A stretch of 32,974 nucleotides of DNA from Mogibacterium sp. (lineage in GTDB: Bacteria; Bacillota; Clostridia; Peptostreptococcales; Anaerovoracaceae): positions 1 to 32,974 of the forward strand of contig JAFRGC010000048.1 of assembly GCA_017434025.1 (NCBI GenBank), given 5' to 3'. Position numbers and translations under genes: made by a program. Each line of letters begins with the position of its first letter. Within the stretch, counting starts at the first letter, position 1. The notes beneath the pieces were generated by a model that did not search any database, was not told the DNA's origin, and saw nothing but the letters and a program-made list of their open reading frames with translations. Positions 8,049-16,919 of this stretch are shown one piece after another.

Positions 8049-9101
8049 ATGAATACAAAATCCAGATCTGACAGCTATGCAGCAGCCGGCGTGGATATCA
8101 CCGCCGGATACAGAGCCGTTGAACTCATGAAGAGCCATATCGCAAGAACCGTGACGCCGGGAGTGATGTCGGCGATAGGAGGTTTTGGCGGGCTGTTCGA
8201 ACTCGACCTTGAAGGCATCAACAAGCCTGTCCTGGTCAGCGGTACGGACGGCGTTGGCACCAAGCTCAAGCTGGCGTTCCTGCTGGACAAGCACGACACG
8301 ATCGGCATCGACTGCGTTGCGATGTGCGTCAACGACGTACTTTGCGTAGGAGCCAAACCACTCTTCTTCCTCGACTACATCGCCTGCGGCAAGAACGTTC
8401 CTGAGAGGATCGAACAGATCGTCGCGGGAGTCTGCGAAGGATGCGTGCAGTCTGGCGCTGCGCTGATCGGCGGAGAGACAGCAGAGATGCCGGGATTCTA
8501 CCCGGAAGACGAGTACGACCTGGCCGGTTATGTCACAGGTGTGGTCGACAAAGACGCCATCATCGACAACAACAGAATGGCTGCCGGCGATGTGGTGATC
8601 GCGCTGCCGTCCAGCGGAGTCCACTCGAACGGATTCTCCCTGGTGCGCAAAGTGTTCAATCTTGCCAAGCCTGACATGAAAGCACTGGTTGCCCCGAACA
8701 CAAGACTCGGCGGCAGATCCCTCGGAGATGCCCTGCTCGAGCCGACGAAGATCTACGTCAAACCGGTGCTGGCACTTCTCGAGCAAGTCAAAGTCAAAGG
8801 TATCTCGCACATCACAGGCGGCGGATTCTACGAGAACATCCCGAGGAGCATCCCTGACGGACTCGGCGCGAGGATAGAGAAGAAGGCCGTCAGAGTTTTG
8901 CCGATATTCGACATGATACAGGAGGTCGGAGCGATCTCGGAGCACGACATGTTCAACACTTTCAACATGGGAGTCGGAATGTCGATCATCGTCGCACCGG
9001 AAGATGTCGAAAAGACACTCGAAGTGCTCAGAGAGAACGGTGAAGACCCGTATATCATCGGTCAGATCGTCAGTTCGGACGAGAAGATCGAAATAATATA
9101 A
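8049..9101 (+). CDS. purM: Phosphoribosylformylglycinamidine cyclo-ligase (AIR synthetase, PurM)
   Basis: PurM closes FGAM to AIR using ATP. The 350-residue protein shows the family landmarks DSYAAAGVDITAGYRAVELM near the N-terminus, KPVLVSGTDGVGTKLKLAF (the ATP-loop region), CVNDVLCVGAKPLFFLDYIA, GGETAEMPGFY and HITGGGFYENIPR. An ATG 36 bases upstream (8013) is in frame but has no ribosome binding site and adds 12 residues unlike the family. The ATG at 8049 behind GTGAGGG gives the usual N-terminus and is preferred. It lies 95 bases after purF, with a hairpin in the gap, and 105 bases before purN. Confidence 0.96.
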   Translation: MNTKSRSDSYAAAGVDITAGYRAVELMKSHIARTVTPGVMSAIGGFGGLFELDLEGINKPVLVSGTDGVGTKLKLAFLLDKHDTIGIDCVAMCVNDVLCVGAKPLFFLDYIACGKNVPERIEQIVAGVCEGCVQSGAALIGGETAEMPGFYPEDEYDLAGYVTGVVDKDAIIDNNRMAAGDVVIALPSSGVHSNGFSLVRKVFNLAKPDMKALVAPNTRLGGRSLGDALLEPTKIYVKPVLALLEQVKVKGISHITGGGFYENIPRSIPDGLGARIEKKAVRVLPIFDMIQEVGAISEHDMFNTFNMGVGMSIIVAPEDVEKTLEVLRENGEDPYIIGQIVSSDEKIEII

Positions 9102-9146
9102 TCTTAACAATTCGCTATTTATATTCAGTTTTGATGTATCAGATAA

Positions 9147-9181
9147 TATAATATAGGGAGGAATGCATACGCTGACCTCCC
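9147..9181 (+). promoter_or_regulatory. Candidate internal promoter and leader hairpin before purN
   Basis: The 105-base purM-purN gap is AT-rich and contains a perfect TATAAT (9147-9152) with only a weak -35 (TTCAGT, 9124-9129, 17-base spacer). Just downstream GGGAGG (9156-9161) can pair with CCTCCC (9176-9181). The left arm looks like a ribosome binding site but serves no gene here. The arrangement could be an internal promoter with a structured leader; this is inference. Confidence 0.3.
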
Positions 9182-9206
9182 TGGACTGATGTCCGGAAAG
9201 GATATT

Positions 9207-9818
9207 ATGGGAGACAAAGCGAGAATAGCGGTGCTCGTCAGCGGAGGCGGTACGAATCTGCAGGCGCTCATCGACGCGCAGAACTCCGGGCTGATCGACG
9301 CGGGCGAGATCGTGCTGGTCATCAGCAACCGGGAGAACGCCTATGCACTGGAGCGCGCACGCAATGCAGGCATAGAGGCATACGCGGTCACACGCAAATC
9401 CTGCGGAGGGCAGGAAGGCTGGGAAGCCAGAGTCACGGAACTCTTCGACTCGAAGGAGATCGATCTCATCGTGCTGGCAGGATTCCTGATGATACTCAGC
9501 AAGGACTTTGTGACCCGCTACGACCACAAGATCATCAATGTTCATCCTTCGCTCATTCCGGCTTTCTGCGGAGAAGGGTATTACGGACTCATCCCGCATC
9601 AGGAAGCACTGAAGCGCGGCGTCAAAGTCACAGGAGCGACCGTCCATTACGTCAACGAGATCGCAGACGGAGGCGAGATCATCGCACAGAGAGCAGTTTA
9701 TGTCGAGGACGGAGATACACCTGAGACACTGCAGAGAAGGGTGATGGAACAGGCAGAATGGCAGATACTGCCGGAGGCAGTAGCGAAGCTGTGTAATAAT
9801 ATAGTCAGCAGCAGATAG
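9207..9818 (+). CDS. purN: Phosphoribosylglycinamide formyltransferase (PurN)
   Basis: GAR transformylase transfers a formyl group from 10-formyltetrahydrofolate to GAR. The opening IAVLVSGGGTNLQALIDAQ, the catalytic pair N111 and H113 in INVHPSLIPAF, and D154 in EIADGGEII correspond to the Asn-His-Asp triad of the E. coli enzyme. The segment after the PSLIP motif, CGEGYYGLIPHQEAL, replaces the more usual GxHA but keeps the loop length. The ATG at 9207 behind GGAAAGG is preferred (203 residues); an in-frame ATG at 9189 would add six residues without a useful binding site. purO begins 17 bases after the stop. Confidence 0.95.
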   Translation: MGDKARIAVLVSGGGTNLQALIDAQNSGLIDAGEIVLVISNRENAYALERARNAGIEAYAVTRKSCGGQEGWEARVTELFDSKEIDLIVLAGFLMILSKDFVTRYDHKIINVHPSLIPAFCGEGYYGLIPHQEALKRGVKVTGATVHYVNEIADGGEIIAQRAVYVEDGDTPETLQRRVMEQAEWQILPEAVAKLCNNIVSSR

Positions 9819-9835
9819 GGCACAGGAGGCAGAGA

Positions 9836-10561
9836 ATGAGTATATACGATATCAGACAATTCAGAGAAATCGTTGAAGGCAACAGTTATCCGGGACGCGG
9901 TATTGTCGTGGGCGAGTCAGCAGACGGGACCAAGGCAGTCATCGCGTATTTTATTATGGGAAGATCCGAGAACTCGAGGAACAGAGTTTTCGTCAAGAAA
10001 GACGGCGCAGTGTTCACAGAGCCGTTCGACGTGTCCAAACTCAAAGACCCTAGCCTGATCATCTACGCAGCAGTCAGAACATGGAAGAACCATCTGGTCG
10101 TCACCAACGGCAACCAGACAGACACCGTCGCAGACGGACTGGCAGAAGGCATCAACTTCCACAGATCCCTCGCATCCAGATGCTTCGAGCCGGACGGCCC
10201 GAACTTCACCCCGAGGATCAGCGCAGAAGCAGTCTTCGGAGACGAAGGCAAATTCACATACAAGATGAGCATCCTCAAGAGCGCAGATGCAGAGGGAACC
10301 GCCTGCAACAGATACGGATACGATTACGAGCCGGTCGCAGGAGTCGGACACTTTATCCATACATACGAGTGCGACGGCAATCCACTGCCGACATTCCAGG
10401 GAGAGCCGAGAAGAGTAGCAATTCCGGACGACATCGACGAGTTCACAGAAGAGATCTGGAACGCACTCGACACAGATAATAAGATCTCACTGTACGTACG
10501 CTATACCGATCTGGCGACCGGAGAAGTTGAAGATAGACTGGTCAATAAACACGAGAAGTAG
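9836..10561 (+). CDS. purO: IMP cyclohydrolase of the PurO family
   Basis: A 241-residue protein resembling archaeal PurO, which closes the ring of FAICAR to give IMP and has an Ntn-hydrolase-like fold unrelated to the PurH cyclohydrolase domain. Recognisable parts are YPGRGIVVGESADG at the N-terminus, AYFIMGRSENSRNR, LIIYAAVRTWKNHLVVTNGN and GPNFTPRISAEAVF. It lies nine bases before a gene for an AICAR transformylase that lacks its own cyclohydrolase domain, so the two together do the work of bifunctional PurH. The ATG follows a strong AGGAGG site. It is longer than the roughly 200-residue archaeal enzymes. Its position between the GAR and AICAR transformylase genes is strong support. Confidence 0.88.
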   Translation: MSIYDIRQFREIVEGNSYPGRGIVVGESADGTKAVIAYFIMGRSENSRNRVFVKKDGAVFTEPFDVSKLKDPSLIIYAAVRTWKNHLVVTNGNQTDTVADGLAEGINFHRSLASRCFEPDGPNFTPRISAEAVFGDEGKFTYKMSILKSADAEGTACNRYGYDYEPVAGVGHFIHTYECDGNPLPTFQGEPRRVAIPDDIDEFTEEIWNALDTDNKISLYVRYTDLATGEVEDRLVNKHEK

Positions 10562-10570
10562 GAGAAAGCT

Positions 10571-11755
10571 ATGAAAGAATTCGAACTCAAATACGGTTGT
10601 AACCCTAATCAGAAACCTGCCCGCATCTTCATGGACGACGGCAGCGACCTCCCTCTGGAAGTCCTGAACGGAAGACCGGGATACATCAACTTCCTGGACG
10701 CACTCAATTCCTGGCAGCTGGTCAAGGAACTCAAGGAAGCACTCGGCATGCCGGCCGCAGCTTCATTCAAGCACGTCAGCCCTACCAGCGCTGCAGTCGG
10801 AACCGTACTGCCGGCCAAACTCAAGAAAGCCTGCTTCGTTGACGACATCGAAGGCCTCGACGATTCACCGCTTGCCTGCGCATACGCGAGAGCAAGAGGA
10901 ACAGACAGGATGTGCTCGTTTGGTGACTGGGTCGCTCTGTCCGATGAGTGCGATCTCACGACCGCCCTCCTGATCAAGAGAGAAGTCTCCGACGGAGTCA
11001 TCGCTCCAGGATATACTGACGAAGCCCTTGAAGTGCTGCGCAAGAAGAGAAAAGGCGGATACAATATCGTCAAGATCGACCCTGACTATATGCCGCCTGA
11101 GAAGGAGCACAAGCAGGTATTCGGCGTGACCTTCGAACAGGGACACAACTTCTTCAGGATCGACAGAGAACTCCTGAGCAACGTAGTCACCGAGAAGAAG
11201 GATCTGCCGGAAGAAGCAGTTCGCGACCTGATCGTTTCACTGATCACACTCAAGTATACACAGTCCAATTCCGTATGTTTCGCATTTGACGGACAGGCGA
11301 TCGGCGTAGGCGCCGGCCAGCAGTCGAGAGTCCACTGCACGAGACTCGCAGGAGGCAAAGCGGACACATGGTTCCTGCGCCAGCACGACAAAGTCCTGAA
11401 CCTCCCGTTCAAGCCGGAACTCGGACGTCCTGACAGAGACAACGTCATTGACGCATATATCAACAAGAATGAAGAAGACTGCTGCGCTGACGGAGTATGG
11501 CAGAAATACTTCACAGAGCAGCCGGAGAGATTTACTGACGAAGAGCAGAGAGCATATCTCGATACGATCACAGGCGTCAGCTGCGGATCCGACGCATTCT
11601 TCCCGTTCTTCGACAACGTTCAGAGAGCGGCGGCATCCGGCGTCAGCTATATCGCGGAGCCGGGCGGATCCATCAGAGACGATCTGGTCATCGAGTGCTG
11701 CAACGAACTTGGCATCACAATGGCATTTACAGGAATGAGACTTTTCCACCACTGA
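10571..11755 (+). CDS. purH: AICAR transformylase, stand-alone (PurH formyltransferase domain only)
   Basis: This 394-residue enzyme formylates AICAR to FAICAR using 10-formyltetrahydrofolate. It begins almost directly at LKYGCNPNQKPARIFM, the equivalent of LRYGENPHQ at the start of the transformylase domain of PurH. The N-terminal MGS-like cyclohydrolase domain (about 200 residues in classic 510-residue PurH) is absent. The catalytic Lys-His pair is K67-H68 in SFKHVSPTSAAVG. Other family features are SVCFAFDGQAIGVGAGQQSRVHC and SDAFFPFFDNVQRAAASGV. The start has a TAGGAGAAA site and lies nine bases after purO. The missing domain is replaced by that neighbour. Confidence 0.93.
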   Translation: MKEFELKYGCNPNQKPARIFMDDGSDLPLEVLNGRPGYINFLDALNSWQLVKELKEALGMPAAASFKHVSPTSAAVGTVLPAKLKKACFVDDIEGLDDSPLACAYARARGTDRMCSFGDWVALSDECDLTTALLIKREVSDGVIAPGYTDEALEVLRKKRKGGYNIVKIDPDYMPPEKEHKQVFGVTFEQGHNFFRIDRELLSNVVTEKKDLPEEAVRDLIVSLITLKYTQSNSVCFAFDGQAIGVGAGQQSRVHCTRLAGGKADTWFLRQHDKVLNLPFKPELGRPDRDNVIDAYINKNEEDCCADGVWQKYFTEQPERFTDEEQRAYLDTITGVSCGSDAFFPFFDNVQRAAASGVSYIAEPGGSIRDDLVIECCNELGITMAFTGMRLFHH

Positions 11756-11776
11756 TCCCGAAGTAAGGAGGACAAT

Positions 11777-13042
11777 ATGGATATCCTCGTTGTAGGCGGC
11801 GGCGGCCGCGAGCATGCGATCATCAAGAAGTTAAGAGAGAACAAGTCAGTCGACAGGATCTACGCTCTACCGGGCAACGGCGGCATCGCCAAGGATGCAG
11901 AGTGCTTCCCGGTCAAAGCGACAGATATCGACGGCATCGTAGCTTTCGCGAAGAAGTACAGACCGGACTACGCGGTAGTCGCTCCTGACGATCCGCTGGT
12001 CATGGGGTGCGTCGATGCGCTGACGAATATAGGGATCCCTTGTTTTGGCCCGGAAGCCAAGGCGGCGATCATCGAAGGCAGCAAGGTTTTCGCCAAAAAC
12101 CTCATGAAGAAGTACGGGATACCGACGGCGAGATACGCGACGTTCGACGACATGCAGGACGCGCTGTACTATCTGGAATCCGCACCGATCCCGACCGTCA
12201 TCAAAGCTGACGGACTGGCGCTCGGCAAGGGCGTTATCATCGCGGAGACACGTGCGGAGGCGAAGAACGCTGTTACCATGATGATGCAGGACCACAAGTT
12301 CGGCAAGAGCGGCGATAAGATCGTCATCGAGGAATTCCTCGAGGGACCGGAAGTGTCCGTTCTGAGCTTTACCGACGGCAAGACCATCGTGCCGATGATC
12401 AGCTCGATGGACCACAAGCGCGCCGGCGACGGAGACACAGGACTCAACACCGGAGGTATGGGAACGGTTGCGCCGAACCCATACTATACTGATGAGATCG
12501 CGGCGAGATGCATGGAAGAGATCTTCCTGCCGACTGTCCGTGCGATGAACGAGGAAGGGCGTACATTCAAAGGATGCCTGTATTTTGGCCTGATGATCAC
12601 CAAGGACGGGCCTAAAGTCATCGAGTACAACTGCAGATTCGGCGACCCTGAGACACAGGTCGTGCTGCCGCTGCTCGAGACGGACCTGCTTACGGTGATG
12701 CAGGCTGTGACAGAAGAACGCCTCGCAGATGTCGAGGTGAGCTGGTCGGACGGATGCGCATGCTGCGTAGTCGCGGCTTCGGAAGGATATCCGGTCAGCT
12801 ATGAGAAAGGATATGAGATCACCATACCGGACGAGGTATGGCCTTATGTATATATCGCCGGCGCCGAGGATGAGGACGGCAGGCTGCTGACATCAGGCGG
12901 CAGAGTGCTCGGAGTCACCGCGGTGATGCCGACACTGGCAGAAGCGATCGAAGCATCGTACGGGATGTTGGACGAGATCGATTTTGCCAACAAGTATTAC
13001 AGAGTAGATATCGGACAGAGAGCACTCAGAGCGCTGAGGTAG
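11777..13042 (+). CDS. purD: Phosphoribosylamine-glycine ligase (GAR synthetase, PurD)
   Basis: PurD joins phosphoribosylamine and glycine with ATP, the second step of the pathway. The 421-residue length is typical. Visible features are the N-terminal MDILVVGGGGREHAI, the ATP-grasp segment VIKADGLALGKGVIIAETRA, the loop IEEFLEGPEVSVLSFTDG, and the metal and substrate site DTGLNTGGMGTVAPNPYY followed by VIEYNCRFGDPETQ. The ATG has an AAGGAGGA site. purL begins 17 bases after the stop. Phosphoribosylamine is very unstable, so channelling from PurF is often proposed for the family. Confidence 0.97.
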   Translation: MDILVVGGGGREHAIIKKLRENKSVDRIYALPGNGGIAKDAECFPVKATDIDGIVAFAKKYRPDYAVVAPDDPLVMGCVDALTNIGIPCFGPEAKAAIIEGSKVFAKNLMKKYGIPTARYATFDDMQDALYYLESAPIPTVIKADGLALGKGVIIAETRAEAKNAVTMMMQDHKFGKSGDKIVIEEFLEGPEVSVLSFTDGKTIVPMISSMDHKRAGDGDTGLNTGGMGTVAPNPYYTDEIAARCMEEIFLPTVRAMNEEGRTFKGCLYFGLMITKDGPKVIEYNCRFGDPETQVVLPLLETDLLTVMQAVTEERLADVEVSWSDGCACCVVAASEGYPVSYEKGYEITIPDEVWPYVYIAGAEDEDGRLLTSGGRVLGVTAVMPTLAEAIEASYGMLDEIDFANKYYRVDIGQRALRALR

Positions 13043-13059
13043 CACGACAGGAGAAACTT

Positions 13060-16000
13060 ATGGTTTACAGGATCTATGTGGAGAAGAAACCGGGACTGGC
13101 CAACGAAGCGGCAAGTCTCAGGAGCGATGCCCGCACACTGCTCGGGATCGGGAGTCTTGAAGACGTACGCGTCATCAACAGGTATGACGCGGAGAATATC
13201 GATGAGGCACTCTTTGCAGACTGCGTTTACAAGGTCTTCGCTGAGCCGCAGCTGGACAACACAGCTTCCGATCTTGCAGAGCTGATCGGGACGGATTCAG
13301 ATTATGTGTTCGCGGTAGAAGCACTTCCGGGACAGTTCGATCAGAGAGCGGATTCGGCGGAACAGTGCATCCAGATCATCTCGCAGGGCGAGAGACCGAC
13401 GATCAAATACGCGAAACTCTACGTGCTGTACGGACAGCTCACTGAGGACGAGATCAACACGCTCAAGGGTTATGTGATCAACCCGGTCGAGGCCAGAGAA
13501 GCGAGCCTCGAAATGCCTGAGACTCTCACAGCCGTGTACGCTATGCCGGAGACAGTAGAGACGCTCTGGGGCTTCACGGACATGCAGGACGGAGAGCTCG
13601 CCGGATACATCAGGAAGAAAGGCCTGGCCATGGACGAGGCTGACCTCAAGATGTGCATCGAGTACTTCCGTGACGTAGAGCAGAGAGACCCTACGGTGAC
13701 AGAACTCAGGATGATCGACACCTACTGGTCCGATCACTGCAGACATACGACATTCGGAACGGTCATCGACGACGCGAAGTTCGAAGACGAGCTGCTGCAG
13801 AAAGCATGGCGCGATTACCTCATGACGCGCAAAGTCCTCGGCAGCAACAAACCGGTCTGCCTGATGGACCTCGCTACGATCGCGGTCAAAGTGCTCAGGA
13901 GACAGGGCAAACTCGACAAGCTCGACGCTTCCGAAGAGATCAACGCGTGCACAGTCAAGATCAACGTGCAGGTAAACGGCGAGGATGAGCCGTGGCTCCT
14001 CCTCTTCAAGAACGAAACACACAATCATCCGACAGAGATCGAGCCGTTCGGCGGCGCGGCGACCTGCCTCGGCGGATGCATCAGAGATCCGCTCTCGGGA
14101 AGAGCTTACGCTTATTCGGCAATGAGAGTCACCGGTGCTGCGGATCCGCTCCAGCCGGTTTCCGAGACGCTGCCTGGCAAACTGCCTCAGCGCTCGATCA
14201 CGACTGCTGCCGCGCGCGGGTATTCCAGCTACGGCAATCAGATCGGACTCTGCACAGGTATCGTAGACGAGATCTACCATCCGGGTTACGCAGCCAAAAG
14301 AATGGAAGTCGGCGCTGTTATGGCTGCCGCTCCGGCTGTGAATGTCCGCAGAGAGCGTCCGGAGCCGGGCGATGTGGTACTGCTGGTCGGTGGTTCGACC
14401 GGACGTGACGGCATCGGCGGAGCAACGGGATCATCCAAAGCTCACAACACGCAGTCTGTCGAGACCTGCGGCGCTGAAGTGCAGAAAGGTAATGCGCCTG
14501 AAGAGCGCAAACTCCAGAGACTCTTCCGCAACGGCAACGCGACGAGACTCATCAAGAGATGCAATGACTTTGGCGCAGGCGGCGTCAGCGTCGCTATAGG
14601 CGAGCTGGCAGACGGACTCGAGATCGATCTCGATGCTGTTCCTAAGAAATATGAAGGCCTTGATGGTACCGAACTGGCGATCTCCGAATCCCAGGAGAGG
14701 ATGGCCTGCGTAGTCGAGGCTCAGAACAAATACCTGTTCATGCATCTGGCTGCAGATGAGAACCTGCAGTGCGTTCAGGTCGCTGTAGTGACCGAAGAAC
14801 CGCGTCTGGTCATGAACTGGAAAGGCAACAAGATAGTAAACATCTCCAGGGAATTCCTCAATTCCAACGGAGCTGACAAACATATCGAAGTAGCACCTGC
14901 CGCACCGCAGGATTGGGAGAGCACAAGCTTCTACGGCAAGATGGCCGAGGAGAAGGCGCAGGCAGGCGAGGGCGAACCGACTTTCGGCGAGCTGTACGCT
15001 AAAGTCGCTGCAGACCTCAACACATGTTCCAAGAGAGGTCTCTCGGAGCGTTTCGACTCCACGATAGGAGCCGGGACAGTGCTGATGCCATTTGGCGGTC
15101 ACAACCAGCTGACACCGATCCAGGCGATGGTCCACAAGATCCCGCTCGAGTACGGCAGTACGGATGACTGTTCGCTGATGGCATGGGGCTACAACCCATT
15201 CATCTCGAGTGCTTCGCCATATCACGGAGCATACCTCGCAGTCATCGAGTCGGTATCCAAACTGATCGCGACCGGCGCGTCATTCAACGATGTTTACCTC
15301 TCATTCCAGGAGTACTTCCCGTCGCTGAGACAGGATCCTGAAAGATGGGGCAGACCGCTGGCGGCACTGCTCGGAGCTTTCGAGGCGCAGGTCAATCTGG
15401 GTATCGGAGCGATCGGCGGCAAGGATTCGATGAGCGGCACGTTCGAGGACATCGATGTCCCTCCGACACTGATCTCCTTCGCTGTCACCACCGACAAAGT
15501 GCAGGATATCATCTCGCCTGAATTCAAAGGCTCCGGACATAAAGTCGTCATGCTGACCCCGGAGACCGAGAAGGACAACAGCAGTGTCGGCGCAGGACTT
15601 CCGAGACCTGCTTCACTGGTCAGAGTATGGGAGAAGACTGCTGATCTGGTACATCAGGGTAAGGTCGCCGCAGCGTACACCCCTGGCATCGGCGGAGTGG
15701 CTGAGGCCATCATGAAGATGACCTACGGCAACGGCATAGGATTTGACTATATCAGCGGAACACCGGACGAGCTCTCGCTCGACGAGATGTTCGGATACTC
15801 TTACGGCAGCATCATTCTCGAGCTGACCGACGACGATATCACTTTTGGCAGAGGCTACGACAAGAGAGCGCTCGGAACGACTACTGACAAGCACAGGATC
15901 ACGCTGGGCGAGGAGTCAGTCGGGATCGGCGACCTCCTGATCCTCTACGAGGGCAAGCTCGAGAGCGTGTTCCCGAACAACGTAGACAGCAGGGTCGGCA

Positions 16001-16857
16001 ACCCTGAGAACTTTGCATACAGGACGAGGAGCTACCCGACACCGATCTTCAAGAGATCGGAACCGAAGGTCCTCATTCCGGTATTCCCGGGCACGAACTG
16101 CGAGTACGACAGTGCGCGTGCAGTCAGAGAGGCCGGCGCTAAGCCGGAGATCATGATCGTCAGGAACCGTTCCTCCGAGGATATTAAGAAATCAGTCGAG
16201 GAATTCGCGGCATCGCTCAAGGATTCCCAGATGGTGTTCATACCTGGCGGATTCTCAGGCGGAGATGAACCAGACGGTTCTGCCAAATTCATCACTGCGT
16301 TCTTCCGCAATGCCGAGATCAAGGACGCTGTGACTGAGCTGCTCGACAAGAGAGCCGGCCTGATGTGCGGAGTCTGCAACGGATTCCAGGCGCTGATCAA
16401 GCTGGGACTCGTGCCGTACGGCAAGATCATCGACACCGATGAGGACTGTCCGACGCTGACATACAATACGATCGGATGTCACCAGTCCAGGATCGTCAGA
16501 GTCAGGGTCGCTTCGAACAAATCGCCTTGGCTGAGGAGCTGCAACGTCGGAGAGGTGTTCTCGGCGCCGATCTCGCACGGCGAAGGCAGATTTATCGCAT
16601 CCGACGAGCTGATCCACAAACTGGCGGTCAACGGGCAGATCGCTACACAGTACGTCGATCTGGAAGGCAATGCGTCGGGAGACATCAGGTTCAACCCGAA
16701 CGGTTCGGTCCAGGCGATCGAAGGTATCACCAGCCCGGACGGCAGAGTGTTCGGCAAGATGGCTCACGCAGAGAGAGTCGGAGAAGGCCTGTATAAGAAT
16801 GTAGAAGGCAATTACTTCATCAAGATGTTTGAGAACGCAGTAAGATACTTCAAGTAA
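13060..16857 (+). CDS. purL: Phosphoribosylformylglycinamidine synthase, single-chain (PurL, clade II)
   Basis: FGAM synthase converts FGAR to FGAM with glutamine and ATP. At 1,265 residues it is the large single-chain form, not the PurS-PurQ-PurL set of Bacillus. The N-terminal 200 residues look like the clostridial clade, rather than the E. coli one. The synthetase signature TYWSDHCRHTTF lies near residue 225, followed by two AIRS-like halves (KNETHNHPTEIEPFGGAATC; LGIGAIGGKDSMSGTFED). The C-terminal glutaminase starts near residue 1005 (VLIPVFPGTNCEYDSARA), with nucleophile C1106 in GVCNGFQALIKLG and the His region ISHGEGRF. An AGGAGAAA site precedes the ATG. The stop codon lies in a 21-bp tandem duplication. 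Unlike PurF, this protein keeps its glutaminase nucleophile. Confidence 0.96.
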   Translation: MVYRIYVEKKPGLANEAASLRSDARTLLGIGSLEDVRVINRYDAENIDEALFADCVYKVFAEPQLDNTASDLAELIGTDSDYVFAVEALPGQFDQRADSAEQCIQIISQGERPTIKYAKLYVLYGQLTEDEINTLKGYVINPVEAREASLEMPETLTAVYAMPETVETLWGFTDMQDGELAGYIRKKGLAMDEADLKMCIEYFRDVEQRDPTVTELRMIDTYWSDHCRHTTFGTVIDDAKFEDELLQKAWRDYLMTRKVLGSNKPVCLMDLATIAVKVLRRQGKLDKLDASEEINACTVKINVQVNGEDEPWLLLFKNETHNHPTEIEPFGGAATCLGGCIRDPLSGRAYAYSAMRVTGAADPLQPVSETLPGKLPQRSITTAAARGYSSYGNQIGLCTGIVDEIYHPGYAAKRMEVGAVMAAAPAVNVRRERPEPGDVVLLVGGSTGRDGIGGATGSSKAHNTQSVETCGAEVQKGNAPEERKLQRLFRNGNATRLIKRCNDFGAGGVSVAIGELADGLEIDLDAVPKKYEGLDGTELAISESQERMACVVEAQNKYLFMHLAADENLQCVQVAVVTEEPRLVMNWKGNKIVNISREFLNSNGADKHIEVAPAAPQDWESTSFYGKMAEEKAQAGEGEPTFGELYAKVAADLNTCSKRGLSERFDSTIGAGTVLMPFGGHNQLTPIQAMVHKIPLEYGSTDDCSLMAWGYNPFISSASPYHGAYLAVIESVSKLIATGASFNDVYLSFQEYFPSLRQDPERWGRPLAALLGAFEAQVNLGIGAIGGKDSMSGTFEDIDVPPTLISFAVTTDKVQDIISPEFKGSGHKVVMLTPETEKDNSSVGAGLPRPASLVRVWEKTADLVHQGKVAAAYTPGIGGVAEAIMKMTYGNGIGFDYISGTPDELSLDEMFGYSYGSIILELTDDDITFGRGYDKRALGTTTDKHRITLGEESVGIGDLLILYEGKLESVFPNNVDSRVGNPENFAYRTRSYPTPIFKRSEPKVLIPVFPGTNCEYDSARAVREAGAKPEIMIVRNRSSEDIKKSVEEFAASLKDSQMVFIPGGFSGGDEPDGSAKFITAFFRNAEIKDAVTELLDKRAGLMCGVCNGFQALIKLGLVPYGKIIDTDEDCPTLTYNTIGCHQSRIVRVRVASNKSPWLRSCNVGEVFSAPISHGEGRFIASDELIHKLAVNGQIATQYVDLEGNASGDIRFNPNGSVQAIEGITSPDGRVFGKMAHAERVGEGLYKNVEGNYFIKMFENAVRYFK

Positions 16858-16878
16858 GCAGTAAGATACTTCAAGTAT
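16837..16878 (+). repeat. 21-bp tandem duplication across the purL stop codon
   Basis: Two adjacent 21-base copies begin GCAGTAAGATACTTCAAG and differ only in the last base. The first copy supplies the last PurL residues and the TAA stop (16855-16857). In the second, TAT replaces TAA, and the same frame would continue to a TAG at 16885-16887. Confidence 0.9.
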
Positions 16879-16919
16879 TTCAAGTAGAAGGAAAGATCCG
16901 GTCCGGAGGTCCATCTGTT

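Noticed and set aside
7626-9647. 673-codon open frame on the minus strand
   Set aside because: It lies antisense across the end of purF, all of purM and most of purN, which are clear homologues. Its translation shows no domain, is rich in Arg, His and Asp as expected of a shadow frame, and has no ribosome binding site.
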